From an uncultured Pirellulaceae bacterium (GTDB taxonomy: Bacteria; Planctomycetota; Planctomycetia; Pirellulales; Pirellulaceae): DNA of 40,154 nt. The notes under the pieces were generated by a model. That model saw only the letters and a list, made by a program, of their open reading frames with translations, did not search any database and was not told the DNA's origin. Shown here one piece after another: positions 8,115 through 18,500 of this stretch (position 1 is the first letter of the stretch; every line of letters starts with the position of its first letter). The position numbers and the translations under genes were made by a program. The stretch is taken from positions 1 through 40,154 of the forward strand of contig CALHZT010000158.1 in NCBI GenBank assembly GCA_938040995.1, written 5' to 3'.

Positions 8115-8204
8115 GTAAAACTGAATTCAGGAAAACAGGACATCACCGGACAGACGCTCATCCGAGAGATACGACGTTTGCGGTAGATAGAAGAAGATAC
8201 AGTC

Positions 8205-8573
8205 ATGATTCAATCCGAAAGCCGACTCGCAGTTGCTGACAACACCGGCGCCAAAGAAGTCATGTGCATCAAGGTGCTTGGTGGCTCGCGGCGTCGATTT
8301 GCCGGCCTCGGTGACGTTATTGTCTGCAGCGTGAAAAGCGTGATTGCGGGAAGTGAAGTCAAGAAAAAGTCGGTTGTCAAAGCCGTGATCGTGCGGGTCA
8401 AACAGCCAACTCGCCGCACCGACGGTAGCTACATCCGGTTCGATAGCAACGCAGTGGTGCTGATTGATAACGATCGCAATCCTCGCGGGACACGCATCTT
8501 TGGTGCGGTCGCCCGTGAGTTGCGTGAGCGACGGTTTATGAAAATTGTTAGCCTGGCGAACGAAGTAGTGTGA
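8205..8573 (+). CDS. rplN: 50S ribosomal protein L14
   Basis: 122 residues, exactly the family length. Signatures are [55 protein letters not shown] and [18 protein letters not shown]14 forms an intersubunit bridge. A 90-nt gap separates it from rpsQ. Confidence 0.98.
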   Translation: MIQSESRLAVADNTGAKEVMCIKVLGGSRRRFAGLGDVIVCSVKSVIAGSEVKKKSVVKAVIVRVKQPTRRTDGSYIRFDSNAVVLIDNDRNPRGTRIFGAVARELRERRFMKIVSLANEVV

Positions 8574-8630
8574 CGTCGGTCAAGGATCAATCAGTAGATT
8601 CCACGACGGAAAACTGCAGAGGATAAAGAG

Positions 8631-8978
8631 ATGCGAGTCAAAGTTAACGACACCGTAGAAGTCATCGCCGGGAACGACAAAGGGTCGCGCGGTAAGGTGT
8701 TGACGGTCAACAAGAAGACCGGAAAGGTAGTTGTTGAGGGCATGAACCTTGTTTACAAGCATGTTCGACGCAGCCAGAAAAATCCGCAGGGCGGACGATT
8801 GAGCAAGGAAATGCCAATCCAGATCTCAAACGTGATGATCGTTTGTGAGAAGTGCAGCAGTCCTTCCCGAACGGGTTACCGTTACATGAAGGATGGAAGC
8901 AAGGAACGCTTTTGTAAGAAGTGTGGCGCTGGCCACGGGGAAGTTGCCCCTCCAAAAGCGGCTTACGCAGAGAAGTAG
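8631..8978 (+). CDS. rplX: 50S ribosomal protein L24
   Basis: 115 residues. The KOW motif is at residues 6-30 (DTVEVIAGNDKGSRGKV). The C-terminal part keeps four cysteines as CEKC (72-75) and CKKC (95-98), a potential zinc ribbon found in many L24 proteins. L24 initiates 50S assembly and lies near the tunnel exit. AGAGG-type purines precede the ATG (AGAGGATAAAGAG). Confidence 0.97.
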   Translation: MRVKVNDTVEVIAGNDKGSRGKVLTVNKKTGKVVVEGMNLVYKHVRRSQKNPQGGRLSKEMPIQISNVMIVCEKCSSPSRTGYRYMKDGSKERFCKKCGAGHGEVAPPKAAYAEK

Positions 8979-9045
8979 ACATAGCAGGAAGCGTCTGGCG
9001 TCTTTCGAAAAGGCGGCTCGGCGAAACGAATAACAAAGGTGCCAC

Positions 9046-9630
9046 ATGGCGGACGAAAAAGTCACACCCCGCTTGCAGGAAAAATACTCGGCAGAAATTC
9101 TCCCCGCGATGAAGGAGAAGTTCGGTCGCAAGAACGAGCATTCGTTGCCTCGGCTTGAGAAGATCGTCGTCAATATGGGCGTCGGCACGGCGGTTACGGA
9201 CAAGAAGCATGTGGATGATGCGGTGGCGTCGTTGACGCTGATTACCGGTCAGAAACCACTGGTAACCCGGGCAAGAAAGTCGATCGCGAACTTCAAGTTG
9301 CGTGAAGGCATGCCCATTGGTGCCAAAGTGACACTGCGTGGGGCGAGAATGTATGAGTTTTTCGATCGCCTCGTTGCGATCGCGATTCCTCGTGTTCGCG
9401 ACTTTCGCGGTTTGAAAGACACTGGCTTTGACAAATCAGGCAACTACAGCATGGGTCTGACGGAGCAGCTTGTATTTCCGGAATTGAACCCGGACAAGTT
9501 TATGCGACCACAGGGCTTGAACATCACGTTCGTGACGACCGGTAGTTCGGATGACGAGTCGCGTGAGATGCTGAAGATGTTCGGGATGCCGTTCAAGTCA
9601 GAAGAAAAAGAAGAAGCGGGTGCCGCCTAG
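9046..9630 (+). CDS. rplE: 50S ribosomal protein L5
   Basis: 194 residues, slightly longer than the usual 179-187 because of an acidic/Ala tail (EEKEEAGAA). Core signatures: [55 protein letters not shown], then FPELNPDKF and [11 protein letters not shown]5 binds 5S rRNA in the central protuberance. AAGGTG lies 5 nt before the ATG. Confidence 0.98.
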   Translation: MADEKVTPRLQEKYSAEILPAMKEKFGRKNEHSLPRLEKIVVNMGVGTAVTDKKHVDDAVASLTLITGQKPLVTRARKSIANFKLREGMPIGAKVTLRGARMYEFFDRLVAIAIPRVRDFRGLKDTGFDKSGNYSMGLTEQLVFPELNPDKFMRPQGLNITFVTTGSSDDESREMLKMFGMPFKSEEKEEAGAA

Positions 9631-9719
9631 TTACGACTGGACCGGCCGACCTTAGATAATGCAGATTGAAGACAACTGAAGTTTCAAATTGAAACACCCA
9701 GGATTTCAAGGACAACCAA

Positions 9720-9905
9720 GTGGCGAGTAAATCAAAAATAGCGAAAGCACTTCGCGAGCCGAAGTACTCCTCGCGCCTGGAAAGGCGATGTGGACTCTGC
9801 GGCAGACCGCGTGCAGTTTTTCGAAAGTTCGGCATTTGCCGAATCTGTTTCCGCAAATTGGCCGACGGTGGCCTCATTCCTGGTGTTCGTAAGGCGAGCT
9901 GGTAG
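9720..9905 (+). CDS. rpsN: 30S ribosomal protein S14, zinc-binding (type Z)
   Basis: 61 residues from a GTG preceded by AAGGA. Four cysteines, C24-x2-C27 and C40-x2-C43, form the zinc knuckle of short-form S14. The sequence ends with the family-typical [17 protein letters not shown]. It lies 89 nt after rplE and only 12 nt before rpsH. Its zinc-dependent form implies a possible zinc-independent paralogue elsewhere, but none is in the window. Confidence 0.96.
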   Translation: MASKSKIAKALREPKYSSRLERRCGLCGRPRAVFRKFGICRICFRKLADGGLIPGVRKASW

Positions 9906-9917
9906 GGCCCAATAACC

Positions 9918-10313
9918 ATGATGACTGACCCGATTGCCGACATGTTAACTCGCATCCGCAACGCGGTGCGCATTGAGCGTCCTCACGTGGACATGCCGGT
10001 TTCGAAAGTGAAAAAAGGCGTCGCCGACGTGCTGAAGCGCGAAGGTTACATCTGGGACTGGACCGAAGTCGAAGATCAACCGGTCGGACAACTTCGTCTG
10101 GAACTGAAGTATGGCCCGAACGGTGAGCGATTGATTCGTCATATCAAGCGAGTCAGCAAACCTGGGCGACGTGTATACAGCAAGTCGCGGGAGTTGCGAC
10201 CAATCCTGCAGGGATTGGGAATCAGCGTGCTGAGCACCAGTCGTGGTGTTGTTAGCGACCGTGAAGCCAGACAACGCAACCTTGGTGGCGAAATCCTTTG
10301 TGAAATCTGGTAG
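9918..10313 (+). CDS. rpsH: 30S ribosomal protein S8
   Basis: 131 residues (130 if the second ATG at 9921 is used). Signatures: [17 protein letters not shown] at the N-terminus and [33 protein letters not shown] at the C-terminus, including the STSRG rRNA-binding motif. S8 binds 16S rRNA helix 21 and in E. coli represses the spc operon. GTAGGG upstream is a little far from the first ATG. Confidence 0.97.
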   Translation: MMTDPIADMLTRIRNAVRIERPHVDMPVSKVKKGVADVLKREGYIWDWTEVEDQPVGQLRLELKYGPNGERLIRHIKRVSKPGRRVYSKSRELRPILQGLGISVLSTSRGVVSDREARQRNLGGEILCEIW

Positions 10314-10350
10314 CTCGCATTGCATCAGGTGAAGTAAGAGAAAGTAAAAC

Positions 10351-10887
<537 letters not shown>

Positions 10888-10998
10888 TTGAGCGTTGGCA
10901 ATTAGATTGCCAGGCAGGTTGTCGCTTCGGCGGCGAAGGAAAAGGAAGCCCGGTTACAACAGCGCCGGGTAGAGAAAATCAGAAGAAGGTAACCAGCG

Positions 10999-11367
10999 AT
11001 GGTATCCCAGGTAAAACGACTCAATCTGCAGAAGATTCGCCGGCGACGGCGTGTACGGAAGCCTTTGACCGGTTCGGCCGAGCGGCCGCGGCTTAGCGTT
11101 TTCCGTTCGAACAAACACATTTATTGCCAACTGATCGACGACGAGTCCGGCAAGACGCTGGTTTCAGCAAGTACTCGCGATCGCGGTTTGCGAAGCAAAT
11201 CGTACGGCGGCAACAAGGACGCAGCGGCGGAGATTGGAAAAGTGCTGGCAGAGCGGGCGATTGCGGAAGGTGTCAAAACCGTCTGCTTCGATCGTGGTGT
11301 CTACAAGTATCACGGTCGTGTTGCGGCTTTGGCCGATGCCGCCCGGGAAGCTGGACTCAGCTTCTAG
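10999..11367 (+). CDS. rplR: 50S ribosomal protein L18
   Basis: 122 residues. A very basic N-terminus ([12 protein letters not shown]) precedes the conserved [20 protein letters not shown] and the C-terminal [25 protein letters not shown]18 bridges 5S and 23S rRNA. A 111-nt gap after rplF contains no convincing gene; an AGAAGG ribosome-binding site lies upstream of the ATG. Confidence 0.97.
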   Translation: MVSQVKRLNLQKIRRRRRVRKPLTGSAERPRLSVFRSNKHIYCQLIDDESGKTLVSASTRDRGLRSKSYGGNKDAAAEIGKVLAERAIAEGVKTVCFDRGVYKYHGRVAALADAAREAGLSF

Positions 11368-11438
11368 CTAACCGAATAATTCCCAACTCGCGTCATACGA
11401 AGAACAAACAAGAAAAGCGATAACCAAAGGTAACTGTC

Positions 11439-11960
11439 GTGGCAAAACGTGCACGTGGCAAAGGAAAAGGCAAAAAAGACGAAGGACGCACTTCAGGTGA
11501 GTTCATCGATAAGGTCGTAAAGATCAAGCGATGTGCTGCTGTGGTCAAGGGCGGTCGTCGATTCAGTTTTGCCGCTATGGTTGTCGTCGGTAATGGAAAA
11601 GGCCGCGTTGGCTGGGGCTATGGCAAAGCGAACGAAGTGCCGCCCAGCGTTGAAAAGGCTGTCAAGCAGGCGACACGCAGCATGGTCGACATTCCCATCG
11701 TGGAAGGCTCGATCCCGCACATTGTCAAAGGACATTACGGAGCCGGCCGGGTTCTGTTGGCTCCTGCCGGTCCCGGTACTGGCGTAAAAGCTGGTGATGC
11801 CGTGCGTGCAGTATGCGAAGCCGCTGGTATCGAGAACATTCTGACGAAGAGCTACGGAACCGCGAATCCAGTCACGCTGGTAAAGGCGACTCTTGATGCT
11901 CTGCAAAATCTACGAACGAAGCAAGACGTCGAACGTCTGCGTGGAGTATCCCTATCATGA
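11439..11960 (+). CDS. rpsE: 30S ribosomal protein S5
   Basis: 173 residues from a GTG with AAAGG 8 nt upstream. A Lys/Gly-rich N-terminus leads to the S5 double-stranded RNA-binding domain ([19 protein letters not shown], then [16 protein letters not shown]) and the C-terminal domain ([33 protein letters not shown]). S5 guards decoding accuracy. Its TGA stop overlaps the rplO start by four nt (ATGA), so the two are coupled. The usual rpmD (L30) between S5 and L15 is absent. Confidence 0.98.
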   Translation: MAKRARGKGKGKKDEGRTSGEFIDKVVKIKRCAAVVKGGRRFSFAAMVVVGNGKGRVGWGYGKANEVPPSVEKAVKQATRSMVDIPIVEGSIPHIVKGHYGAGRVLLAPAGPGTGVKAGDAVRAVCEAAGIENILTKSYGTANPVTLVKATLDALQNLRTKQDVERLRGVSLS

Positions 11961-12469
11961 TGCTTAACGATGTCCACAAAGGCATTCAAAAGAACAAGCC
12001 GCGTCGACGTGTTGGTCGAGGTCCGGGATCGGGTCACGGCAAGACGGCTTCTCGCGGACATAACGGTCAAAAGTCGCGTTCTGGCTGGTCTCGCCATCCC
12101 CTGTTTCAGGGTGGTGCCATGCCGATGGTGCGTCGCATTCCAAAACGCGGTTTCCACAACAAGTGGGCGCTTACGGTTGCGATCGTGAACGTCGGCGACC
12201 TCGAATCTGTGTTCGATGCTGGTGAAGAAGTTACGCCAGAGTCGCTCAAGGAGAAGGGTCTGGTCAAGCAGCGATATGACGTGCTGAAGGTGCTTGGAAA
12301 CGGTCAGTTGACAAAGAAGTTGAACGTTTCGGCTCATCGTTTTAGCAAGTCAGCGGCTGAACTCATCGAAAAAGCTGGTGGCAAGACGGTCGTACTTCCC
12401 GGCAAAGCGTCGGTTGAGGAAAAGAAGGCCGCAATCAAAGCCGAAAAGAAAAAAGCCAAAAAGAAGTAG
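11957..12469 (+). CDS. rplO: 50S ribosomal protein L15
   Basis: 170 residues. [41 protein letters not shown] is the typical glycine/basic N-terminus (residues 1-41), followed by [17 protein letters not shown]. The family-typical C-terminal part ([20 protein letters not shown]) is followed by a Lys/Ala-rich tail ending [10 protein letters not shown]15 is a late assembly protein of the 50S subunit. It starts in the ATGA overlap with rpsE. Confidence 0.97.
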   Translation: MMLNDVHKGIQKNKPRRRVGRGPGSGHGKTASRGHNGQKSRSGWSRHPLFQGGAMPMVRRIPKRGFHNKWALTVAIVNVGDLESVFDAGEEVTPESLKEKGLVKQRYDVLKVLGNGQLTKKLNVSAHRFSKSAAELIEKAGGKTVVLPGKASVEEKKAAIKAEKKKAKKK

Positions 12470-12605
12470 GCTGACAGATCTGAACTTTCAGAATGTCAAT
12501 TTTTCAAACTGTCAAAATTGCCAATTGAATGGTGGAATGGATAGCCGCGATTCAATGTCGCACTCAAATGCCAATGCTGCCCTGCAGCAATGACGGAGCG
12601 AGACC

Positions 12606-13949
12606 ATGTGGGAAAAAATACGCGTAATCTTTACGATCCCGGAACTGCGTAACAAGATTTTGTTGACGCTGTTGCTTATTGCCATCTACCGGGTCGGTTG
12701 GCAGATTCCCCTGCCCATGATTGATCAGGCCAAGACAGGGCTGGCATCCGGAAGCGGGAATCCGCTCGGCAAAATGGTCGAGATGGCAGCGATGTTCAGT
12801 GCCAGCGACCTGAGTAGTGCGACTATTTTCGGTCTTGGAATCATGCCGTACATTTCGGCGTCCATTATCTTTCAGCTGCTCGGAAGTGTCTGGAAGCCGA
12901 TCGAAGACCTTCAGAAAGAAGGCGAAGCCGGCCGTAAGAAGATTACCGAGTACACGCGATACGCAACCGTGGCTCTTTGTCTCTTCCAGAGTTGGGCGTA
13001 CGTCAAATTTTACATTATCAACTACAACATGGTGCATCCTGACTATCTGAACGACGCGGGCGCGTTGGGGTTTGGATGGACCTGGACAGCGATCCTTACG
13101 ATGACCTGCGGGACCGTGTTCCTGATGTGGTTGGGTGAGCAGATTGATGAGTACGGAATCGGCAATGGAATCAGTTTGCTGATCATGGCTGGAATTCTGG
13201 CTCGAATGCCGGGTGCCGGATACAAGCTCATCAAGAATGCAAAGCTCGAACTTGGTTCGCTCCAGTCGGGAGATGTGGGTATTGAGACCCTCGTGATTCT
13301 CGCACTGTTGTTTGTTGCGGTCGTGTTCGGCGTGGTGTTCATTACCCTCGGACAGCGGCGAATACCGACTCAAAGTGCAAAACACATCCGCGGCCGCCGG
13401 ACCGTTGGCGGAACTCGCCAGTATCTTCCTTTGAAGATCAATCAGGCGGGCGTCATGCCAATCATTTTCGCTGGAAGTCTGTTGATGTTCCCGCAGATCG
13501 TCTTCAGCTGGTTGAGCAAGCTGAACCCTTCATTCACACCGCTCAGCCGGATGTTTCAGGACGGTACGTCGTTCTTTTACAACCTGTTTTACGTGTCGAT
13601 GATTTTCTTCTTCTGTTACTTTTGGACAGCGATCACCTTCAACCCGAAGGACGTTTCGGAGAACCTGAAGAATTTCGGAACGTTTATTCCCGGGTACCGT
13701 CCTGGCAAGCGTACTGCCGACTATCTTGAGAAGGTAATGACGAGAATTACCTACGTGGGTGCAGGATTTCTTGCAATCGTCGCGATTATCCCGACGATGA
13801 TCTCCAGTGCACTCGGCGTCGATTTTATGATCGCCACGTTCTATGGTGGGACCAGCCTGCTGATCGCGGTAAGTGTGGCGTTTGACCTCGTTCAGAAGAT
13901 CGACAGCCATCTGGTCATGAGAAATTACACCGGCCTTCTCGAAGGCTAA
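12606..13949 (+). CDS. secY: Protein translocase subunit SecY
   Basis: 447 residues with about ten hydrophobic segments. TM1 is ILLTLLLIAIYRVGWQIPLP; the plug-side and TM2 region carries LGIMPYISASIIFQLL; the cytosolic C5 loop shows GQRRIPTQSAKH with R-rich flank, which contacts SecA or the ribosome. SecY is the channel of the Sec translocon. It lies 136 nt after rplO, in a gap containing an AT-rich 7-bp inverted repeat (12497-12503/12514-12520), and 15 nt before adk. Confidence 0.98.
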   Translation: MWEKIRVIFTIPELRNKILLTLLLIAIYRVGWQIPLPMIDQAKTGLASGSGNPLGKMVEMAAMFSASDLSSATIFGLGIMPYISASIIFQLLGSVWKPIEDLQKEGEAGRKKITEYTRYATVALCLFQSWAYVKFYIINYNMVHPDYLNDAGALGFGWTWTAILTMTCGTVFLMWLGEQIDEYGIGNGISLLIMAGILARMPGAGYKLIKNAKLELGSLQSGDVGIETLVILALLFVAVVFGVVFITLGQRRIPTQSAKHIRGRRTVGGTRQYLPLKINQAGVMPIIFAGSLLMFPQIVFSWLSKLNPSFTPLSRMFQDGTSFFYNLFYVSMIFFFCYFWTAITFNPKDVSENLKNFGTFIPGYRPGKRTADYLEKVMTRITYVGAGFLAIVAIIPTMISSALGVDFMIATFYGGTSLLIAVSVAFDLVQKIDSHLVMRNYTGLLEG

Positions 13950-13964
13950 ACTCGAAAGCCGACG

Positions 13965-14558
13965 ATGCTTATCGTTTTTTTGGGACCGCCTGGAGTTGGC
14001 AAAGGAACTCAAGGTTCCCGTATCGCGACGCATCTCAAAGCCGCTCATATTTCGACTGGTGATATGCTTCGCCAGCAAGTCGAGGATGGTTCGGAGATCG
14101 GCAAAAAGGTCTCGTCGATTCTCGAGGCCGGCAAACTGGTCAGTGACGATCTAATTGTCGAGCTCGTCGAATCGCGACTGTCCCAGGAAGATGCCAAAGA
14201 GCGTTTTCTTCTCGACGGATTTCCCCGCACGATTTTTCAGGCCGAAGCGCTGGATAGTTTTCTTGCGAAGAGGAATCAGGAAGTCACCGTAGCGATGTTG
14301 CTCGTGGCTGACAAAGAAGAAATCCTGCGCCGCCTGATGGCTCGCGCGAAAGCGGAAGGACGAGCCGACGATACGCCTGAGACCGTCGCCCAGCGACTGG
14401 ATGTCTATCACAACCAGACCAAGCCGCTGGTTGGATACTACGAGCAGTTGGGAAAACTTCAGCGAGTCGACGGCGTGGGAACGATTGGCGAAGTCTTTGA
14501 CCGGCTGTTGAAGGTTCTCGACGAGTCGACTTCGGCCAGCGAATCGACTTCTTCCTGA
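13965..14558 (+). CDS. adk: Adenylate kinase
   Basis: 197 residues. The P-loop GPPGVGKGTQ is at 7-16, the AMP-binding STGDMLR near 30-36, LDGFPRT at 83-89. The LID region is short (around GRADDTPE, 132-139) and lacks the Cys4 zinc site, so this is a short-LID form. The enzyme interconverts ATP + AMP and 2 ADP. It lies 15 nt after secY, the conserved place for adk, and 25 nt before map. The C-terminus is Ser/Thr/Glu-rich. Confidence 0.97.
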   Translation: MLIVFLGPPGVGKGTQGSRIATHLKAAHISTGDMLRQQVEDGSEIGKKVSSILEAGKLVSDDLIVELVESRLSQEDAKERFLLDGFPRTIFQAEALDSFLAKRNQEVTVAMLLVADKEEILRRLMARAKAEGRADDTPETVAQRLDVYHNQTKPLVGYYEQLGKLQRVDGVGTIGEVFDRLLKVLDESTSASESTSS

Positions 14559-14583
14559 TCATCCGTTCCACGAAGGTTCCGTC

Positions 14584-15354
14584 ATGTTGACTCTCCGGTC
14601 GCCTCGCGAGATCGAAAAAATGCGACGTCCCGGCCAGCTGGTTCGGGAGGCTCACGATCGGGTCCGTGGGCTGGTGCGTCCCGGTGTTACCACGCGGGAA
14701 CTTGATCAAGTCGTCGAAGATCTGTTTGCTGAACACAATGCCGAGCCGCTCTTCAAAGGCTATCCGGGCGTAACTCCTTTTCCAGCGGTCACCTGTATTT
14801 CGGTGAATGAAGAAGTCGTCCATGGGATTCCTGGCGATCGCGTTCTCAAATCCGGTGACATCGTGAGCGTTGATACCGGTTGTCGGATCGATGGCTGGTG
14901 CGGTGATGCGGCTGTGACGCATGCCGTTGGCGAAATTTCCGAACAGGCGCAAGCGTTGCTCGATGCGACCAGTGGCGTATTGGATATCGCGATCGAAGCG
15001 ATGGTCGAATGCGAAAAGTGGAGCCAGGTGGCTCGTCGCATGCAGGACTTCATTCAAGCGACTGACTTTTCGATCGTTCGCAACTTTGTAGGGCATGGTA
15101 TCGGGAAAGAGATGCACGAGAGCCCGCAGGTGCCAAACTACTACAGTCGTGAATTCGAAGAAGAGGACGACTTTCCACTTCGTCCCGGTATCGTGCTCGC
15201 CATCGAGCCGATGATCAATACCGGAACGCACGAGACTCGTTGTCTGGATGACCACTGGACGATCGTTACCGACGACGGCGGCCTCAGTGCCCATTTCGAA
15301 CACACCGTTGCTCTGACGGCAAACGGCCCGGAACGCCTGACCGGCCGAATGTAG
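14584..15354 (+). CDS. map: Type I methionine aminopeptidase
   Basis: 256 residues. The five metal ligands of the pita-bread fold are visible: D97 (SVDTGC), D108 (CGDAAV), H171 (GHGIGKEMHE), E208 (AIEPM) and E239 (HFEHTVAL). His80 in VVHGIP is the substrate-contacting histidine. It removes the initiator Met from nascent proteins. It is the last recognisable gene of the secY-adk-map segment; the normally following infA-rpmJ-rpsM group is not present. Confidence 0.97.
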   Translation: MLTLRSPREIEKMRRPGQLVREAHDRVRGLVRPGVTTRELDQVVEDLFAEHNAEPLFKGYPGVTPFPAVTCISVNEEVVHGIPGDRVLKSGDIVSVDTGCRIDGWCGDAAVTHAVGEISEQAQALLDATSGVLDIAIEAMVECEKWSQVARRMQDFIQATDFSIVRNFVGHGIGKEMHESPQVPNYYSREFEEEDDFPLRPGIVLAIEPMINTGTHETRCLDDHWTIVTDDGGLSAHFEHTVALTANGPERLTGRM

Positions 15355-15526
15355 AATACGAATTCTTTTGCGCCGCTGGTTCGTTTGCGTCCGCGCAAGC
15401 CAAATCCTGCATTTCCCGCAATTCTTTTTTCGGGAATCGCCTCATTGTTCGGCAGTTCTTTCGCTTGAAAGGATCTTCTTCTCAGGCGATGAGTATTCAT
15501 GCGAACCAATGATGAGGGGAATCCAG

Positions 15527-18500
15527 ATGTTCAGGCACAAATTTGGGATCGGTCGACTTTTCACTCTGTGCGTGATTGTGGCGACGGTTTCAGGTACCGT
15601 TTGCAAGGCGGCAAATGTGAACTGGGACGACGGAGGAGCCGGAAAGCTCTGGTCGATCATTTCGAATTGGCAACCAAACGCCGTTCCCGGCAGTGGAGAT
15701 GATGTCTTTATTGGCAACCTTGCCGCTGCGAGTGGAGATGCGACGCTCATCAATCAGGACTTTTCGATTGGCAGTCTGACGCTCTCTGGCGGTGCTTCGG
15801 CGAACACTCTGATGAACCGACTGACAATGAATGGCCCACTCAGTATTGGCCTCGCGTCCGACTTTATTCTCCCAGAACATGCCGCCGGATCTGGTACTGC
15901 ATCCCTGCAAATTGTGGGAGACATCGACGTCAGCAACCTCGGCGAGTTTCGCCTGGAAGGTGGGTACGCTCGGATTGGCGGCGCAGTCGATGTGAATCTC
16001 GGTGGAGAGTTTGGTGGGTATGGGGATTTTCAGTTTGTAAACGGATTGAATGGCGTCCAAACCCTGTTTACCAACAATGGCAGCCTGAAAACGGGACGCG
16101 CGGCAGGTGCTGCTGCGACGGAACGATTCAGACTGCAACTAAGAGCCAACGATACGGATGCAAGGATTGATCTCGATGGCGTGAACAACAACCGCGTTGT
16201 AAACCTTGTCGAGAATACAACGCTTGATATCGACATGCGGCTCGCGGCCTTTTCTGGCGCGATGACGATGGATCCCGGGACAATTTTGGGTCTAACCGAT
16301 AACCTTGAGTTTACTGGTGGCGGCCGACTAATCGTGGACGCCAGCAGCGCGACAGGTGGTGTGCAGGATACGGCGACCATCAGGGGAGCCACCGTCTCGC
16401 TGAACACCGGGTCAACCATCGAAGTGAATTCTGGAACACTGATTTTTGATGCAGATTACTCGGGGAATTCGCAGACCGCACAGGTGCATCTCGCTGCAAG
16501 AACCGGCTTGGTGTTCAACGGGACAGCGGACGTAAACCAGATGAGTCTTGCAGTAATGTCGCACGTCACCGTCAATGGCGACGCGACTCTAAGAGCCGAC
16601 CTTGACGATTTGAGCGGAGCTCTTGGTACGGCGACCTTGAATGTAGGAAATGGTGGACAGCTTTCTCTGCCGTCTTCCACTGGTGTCTACTCTGGAACAC
16701 TCAATGTCAACGGTGGTGTGGTCGATTTTGCGAATGGTCGCGTGGATGTTGGTGCCAACGGAAAGCTTGTGATGAACGGGGCAGGTTCCGTTTCACGTCT
16801 TGTGGGCGCACCTGTTGATTTGCGAGGTGAGCTGCGTGCGACAGGCGGTGGGACTTCGCGAGTCGACAATCCGCTTGTGTTTCTCGCTGACAGTTCTTCC
16901 ATTGTCGAATCGGGCAGTGATCTTTTTATCAATGCCTCTGTGAATTTCCTGGGCGGCAGCAATCACACTGGGGCCGGGGATCTTTTGCTCGGCGGAAATC
17001 TGACGGTTGTCGGTGATACTGTTATCAACATGCCCAACGGTCGAGTTGAGGTGGATTCCTCAAACAACAATCGTTCTCTTCAGGTGAATCGCGATTTGAC
17101 AATCAACGCAGTGTCGTTGCGAAACGATATTGGGCGAGTCGATCGTGGATCGTATACAGTGAACATCGACAACACAGATTCGACTTTCGAAGTGAACCTG
17201 GCCGGTTCGAACGACTGGACGCTGGGACCTGAAGGAATCGTCAACATCGATGGGCTGGCGACCTTGCAGACTTCGATCGCTGGATCGCCTTTGAATGTCA
17301 ACGGAACCATAAATGTCAACAATAGCACCCGATTTTCCGCACGAGTCGACATTGAATCTGGTGGTGCGATTGAACTGGCGACTGGCACGCTGCATCTGGA
17401 TGGCGGAAATGCTTCGGAGCCGAATCAAATCAACGATGGCACGATTGCCGGCGCTGCCGGAACGCTTTCTTCGCTTGATTCAGGTCTGCGCGGGCATGGA
17501 ATTGTAGCTCCAAGGATCTTCTTCAACGGTAGTTCGGATGTTATCGCGGAAAGAGGTACGCTTCGAATTCTCAATGAAGTTGTCAGGGCGGACATCGTAG
17601 GGGCCGTGTCTGGAGCCACTATTAATCTGTTTCAGGCATTGGATACTTCAGACGTCACCGCTTTGCAGTTAACCGGTGGGGCCGTCACCGGCGGAATCGT
17701 GAACAATCTAGGAATCACTCGAGGCTTTGGAACGATCAATACCGTTGGATTCGACAACGAATCGCAGCTACTCTCGAGCGGAAACGGAACTTTGATTCTG
17801 GATACCTTGAATGCTCCTGACATTGACGGCACGTCGAATGACGGGATCATCTCTGCTATGGGCGGCAATTTGACGATTGTTGATGCGATTGCAGATGCGT
17901 TTGATGGTCGGGCCCTGGTTGGCACCGGGCACGTTCTTGAACTTCAGCAACCGTGGGAGATGGGCGCGGCCGGGCGGCTCTCAATGACGGGAAATGCGGT
18001 GACGCCGGCGACCTTGCTTGGCGAGATTGTCAGAATTGATGGACAGATAAACATTGGCGGACAGTCCGTATTCGAAGCGCCAGCACTCTTTCGCGCTGGT
18101 AGTCAGGTCTCATTGCCTGCTTCAAGTGACACGCTACGATTTCGGAGCGGTGTAACGATCAATCCTGACGTTGTTTTTTCGGGAGATGGGAATGTCGTTC
18201 TAGAGGATGGCTTGAACGCGATCATATCCGGAGCTGTCATTGACGTTGCGGTTCGCAATGAGGCAACCATTGGTCCAACCAGCGCCGGCGATCCAGTTCA
18301 CTTGCGTAGTTTCGAACAAACGGCAACTGGTTCGCTGGGTTTTCGACTGGATGGGACGAATGTCGGGGAGTATACGCAGTTCATTGTTGATGAGAACGTC
18401 GCGTTGGATGGTGGTCTACAGGTGGTTCTCGATCCGGCATTTACGCCGGCAGTGGATGATTCCTTTCTGCTGCTGCAGGCGACTACTGGTTTTGTGACCG

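Noticed and set aside
12497..12520. AT-rich inverted repeat CAATTTT/AAAATTG between rplO and secY as a terminator
   Set aside because: The stem is weak and AT-only, there is no T run after it, and secY must be expressed downstream.
12564..13385. 273-codon minus-strand frame opposite secY
   Set aside because: Antisense to secY, His/Gln-rich shadow composition, no domain.
14284..15303. 339-codon minus-strand frame opposite adk and map
   Set aside because: Fully antisense to catalytically complete adk and map; no family features.
15413..15436. TTCCCG/CGGGAA inverted repeat after map as a terminator
   Set aside because: The T run is inside the 12-nt loop rather than after the stem, so it does not fit an intrinsic terminator.
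15368..15526. Longer start for the PEP-CTERM protein
   Set aside because: It would add 53 residues before the signal peptide; the ATG at 15527 has GAGGGGA 6 nt upstream.
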